From JAMCQB01 sp947085305 (lineage in GTDB: Bacteria > Nitrospirota > Thermodesulfovibrionia > Thermodesulfovibrionales > UBA9159): 11,870 nt of DNA. Below are positions 11,558 through 11,870 of the stretch, piece after piece. Made by a program: the position numbers and the translations under genes. How positions within the stretch are numbered: the first letter of the stretch is position 1; each line of letters opens with the position of its first letter. The notes under the pieces are model-generated. The model saw only the letters and a program-made list of their open reading frames with translations, made no database searches and had not been told where the DNA came from. The DNA lies in the NCBI GenBank assembly GCA_947085305.1, contig CAMTVV010000163.1, forward strand, positions 1-11,870. The letters are read 5' to 3'.

Positions 11558-11800
11558 ATGAAATGCACACAATACTTTTCATTCATCAAACAGCGTCCAG
11601 ATAGGGCAATTATCAAAGAGGAATGGATATTGGATACCATAAAGAAACCCATAAAAACAGAAGTCCAGAGTGATGGAAGGATAAGGAAATGGAAATTTAT
11701 CGAAGAGGCAGGGAGATACTTACGAGTTATCCTTTTAGAAGACGGAGAGACCGTTCATAATACCTTTTTCGATCGAAACTTTAAGGAGGAGGAAAAATGA
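11558..11800 (+). CDS. Small DUF4258-like protein (possible toxin of a toxin-antitoxin-like pair)
   Basis: An 80-residue basic protein with the pattern MKCTQYFSFIKQRPDRAIIK, then EEWILDTIKKPI, and a C-terminal EEAGRYLRVILLEDGETVHN segment followed by FFDRNF. This matches a widespread small-protein family close to DUF4258 (short RelE-like fold), usually seen directly upstream of a DUF2283 gene. I choose ATG 11558 because the family similarity begins there; an in-frame ATG at 11543 adds five residues but overlaps the -10 box. The next gene overlaps its stop by four bases (ATGA), a typical coupled pair. A toxin role is plausible from pairing and size but unproven; the family may also be a mobile-element passenger. 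Confidence 0.7.
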   Translation: MKCTQYFSFIKQRPDRAIIKEEWILDTIKKPIKTEVQSDGRIRKWKFIEEAGRYLRVILLEDGETVHNTFFDRNFKEEEK

Positions 11801-11870
11801 AAATTCGGTATTTTTCAGATACAGATACAGCGTTGATTGAGTTTTCAAATGTTTCTGTCGTTGAGACAAA
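11797..11870 (+). CDS. DUF2283-like small protein, N-terminal part (runs off the window)
   Basis: Only 24 full codons are present: MKIRYFSDTDTALIEFSNVS followed by VVET. The pattern of a first beta strand, D-x-D-x-(A)-L-I-E/Y-F-S and V-x-E-T is that of the DUF2283 family, which are proteins of roughly 60-80 residues. ATG 11797 overlaps the TGA of the upstream gene, and AAGGAGGAGG (11783-11792) supplies a strong ribosome site. In related pairs this protein would be the candidate antitoxin. Function unknown. Confidence 0.68.
   Translation, partial: MKIRYFSDTDTALIEFSNVSVVET

Noticed and set aside
1..11870. CRISPR arrays, tRNA or rRNA genes
   Set aside because: No regularly spaced repeats and no cloverleaf or rRNA-like stretches were seen on either strand.

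Overview
The window looks like DNA from an anaerobic bacterium that uses corrinoid (vitamin B12) methyl transfer. The gene families fit an acetogen, sulfate reducer or syntroph. Desulfobacterota or Nitrospirota is my guess from family content, not something the bases prove. The left 9.3 kb is one long run of minus-strand genes with strong Shine-Dalgarno sites and 4-44 base gaps in its core. The right 2.3 kb is more AT-rich, lies on the plus strand, and holds decayed accessory DNA.

Core cluster (read from 9305 down to 3722): a degenerate receiver-domain protein behind a near-consensus sigma-54 (-24/-12) promoter, a UroD/MtaA-family methyltransferase, a carboxymuconolactone-decarboxylase-like protein, an MtrH-family methyltransferase, a second UroD/MtaA-family methyltransferase, a B12-binding corrinoid protein, and a short QueG-like double-cluster ferredoxin. 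A possible attenuator follows. Then come a RACE-type reductive activase (1562-3535), a small cysteine-containing protein (1118-1462), an HdrE/NarI-like membrane cytochrome b (269-1078), and the start of an HdrD-like Fe-S protein (from 276 to the window edge). Together these supply the four parts of a bacterial methyl-ether or methylamine-type demethylation system: methyltransferase I, corrinoid protein, methyltransferase II to a tetrahydrofolate-type carrier, and activase. A membrane HdrDE-like electron-transfer pair is added. The methyl donor cannot be read from the sequence.

Right part: a ThaI-type restriction endonuclease gene broken by one in-frame TAA at its 19th codon, overlapping a beta-class DNA methyltransferase gene that loses its 3' end. 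That gene runs directly into a doubly truncated IS1634-type transposase remnant. After an 11-base inverted repeat comes a small overlapping gene pair (DUF4258-like and DUF2283-like), the second cut by the window edge.

The most striking anomaly is at the left edge. The HdrD-like gene runs in frame, at about base 120, into a sequence that is unmistakably eukaryotic-type translation elongation factor EF-1alpha, with a different codon style. This is best read as a chimeric join (assembly or whole-genome amplification), so the first ~120 bases should not be trusted as part of this genome.
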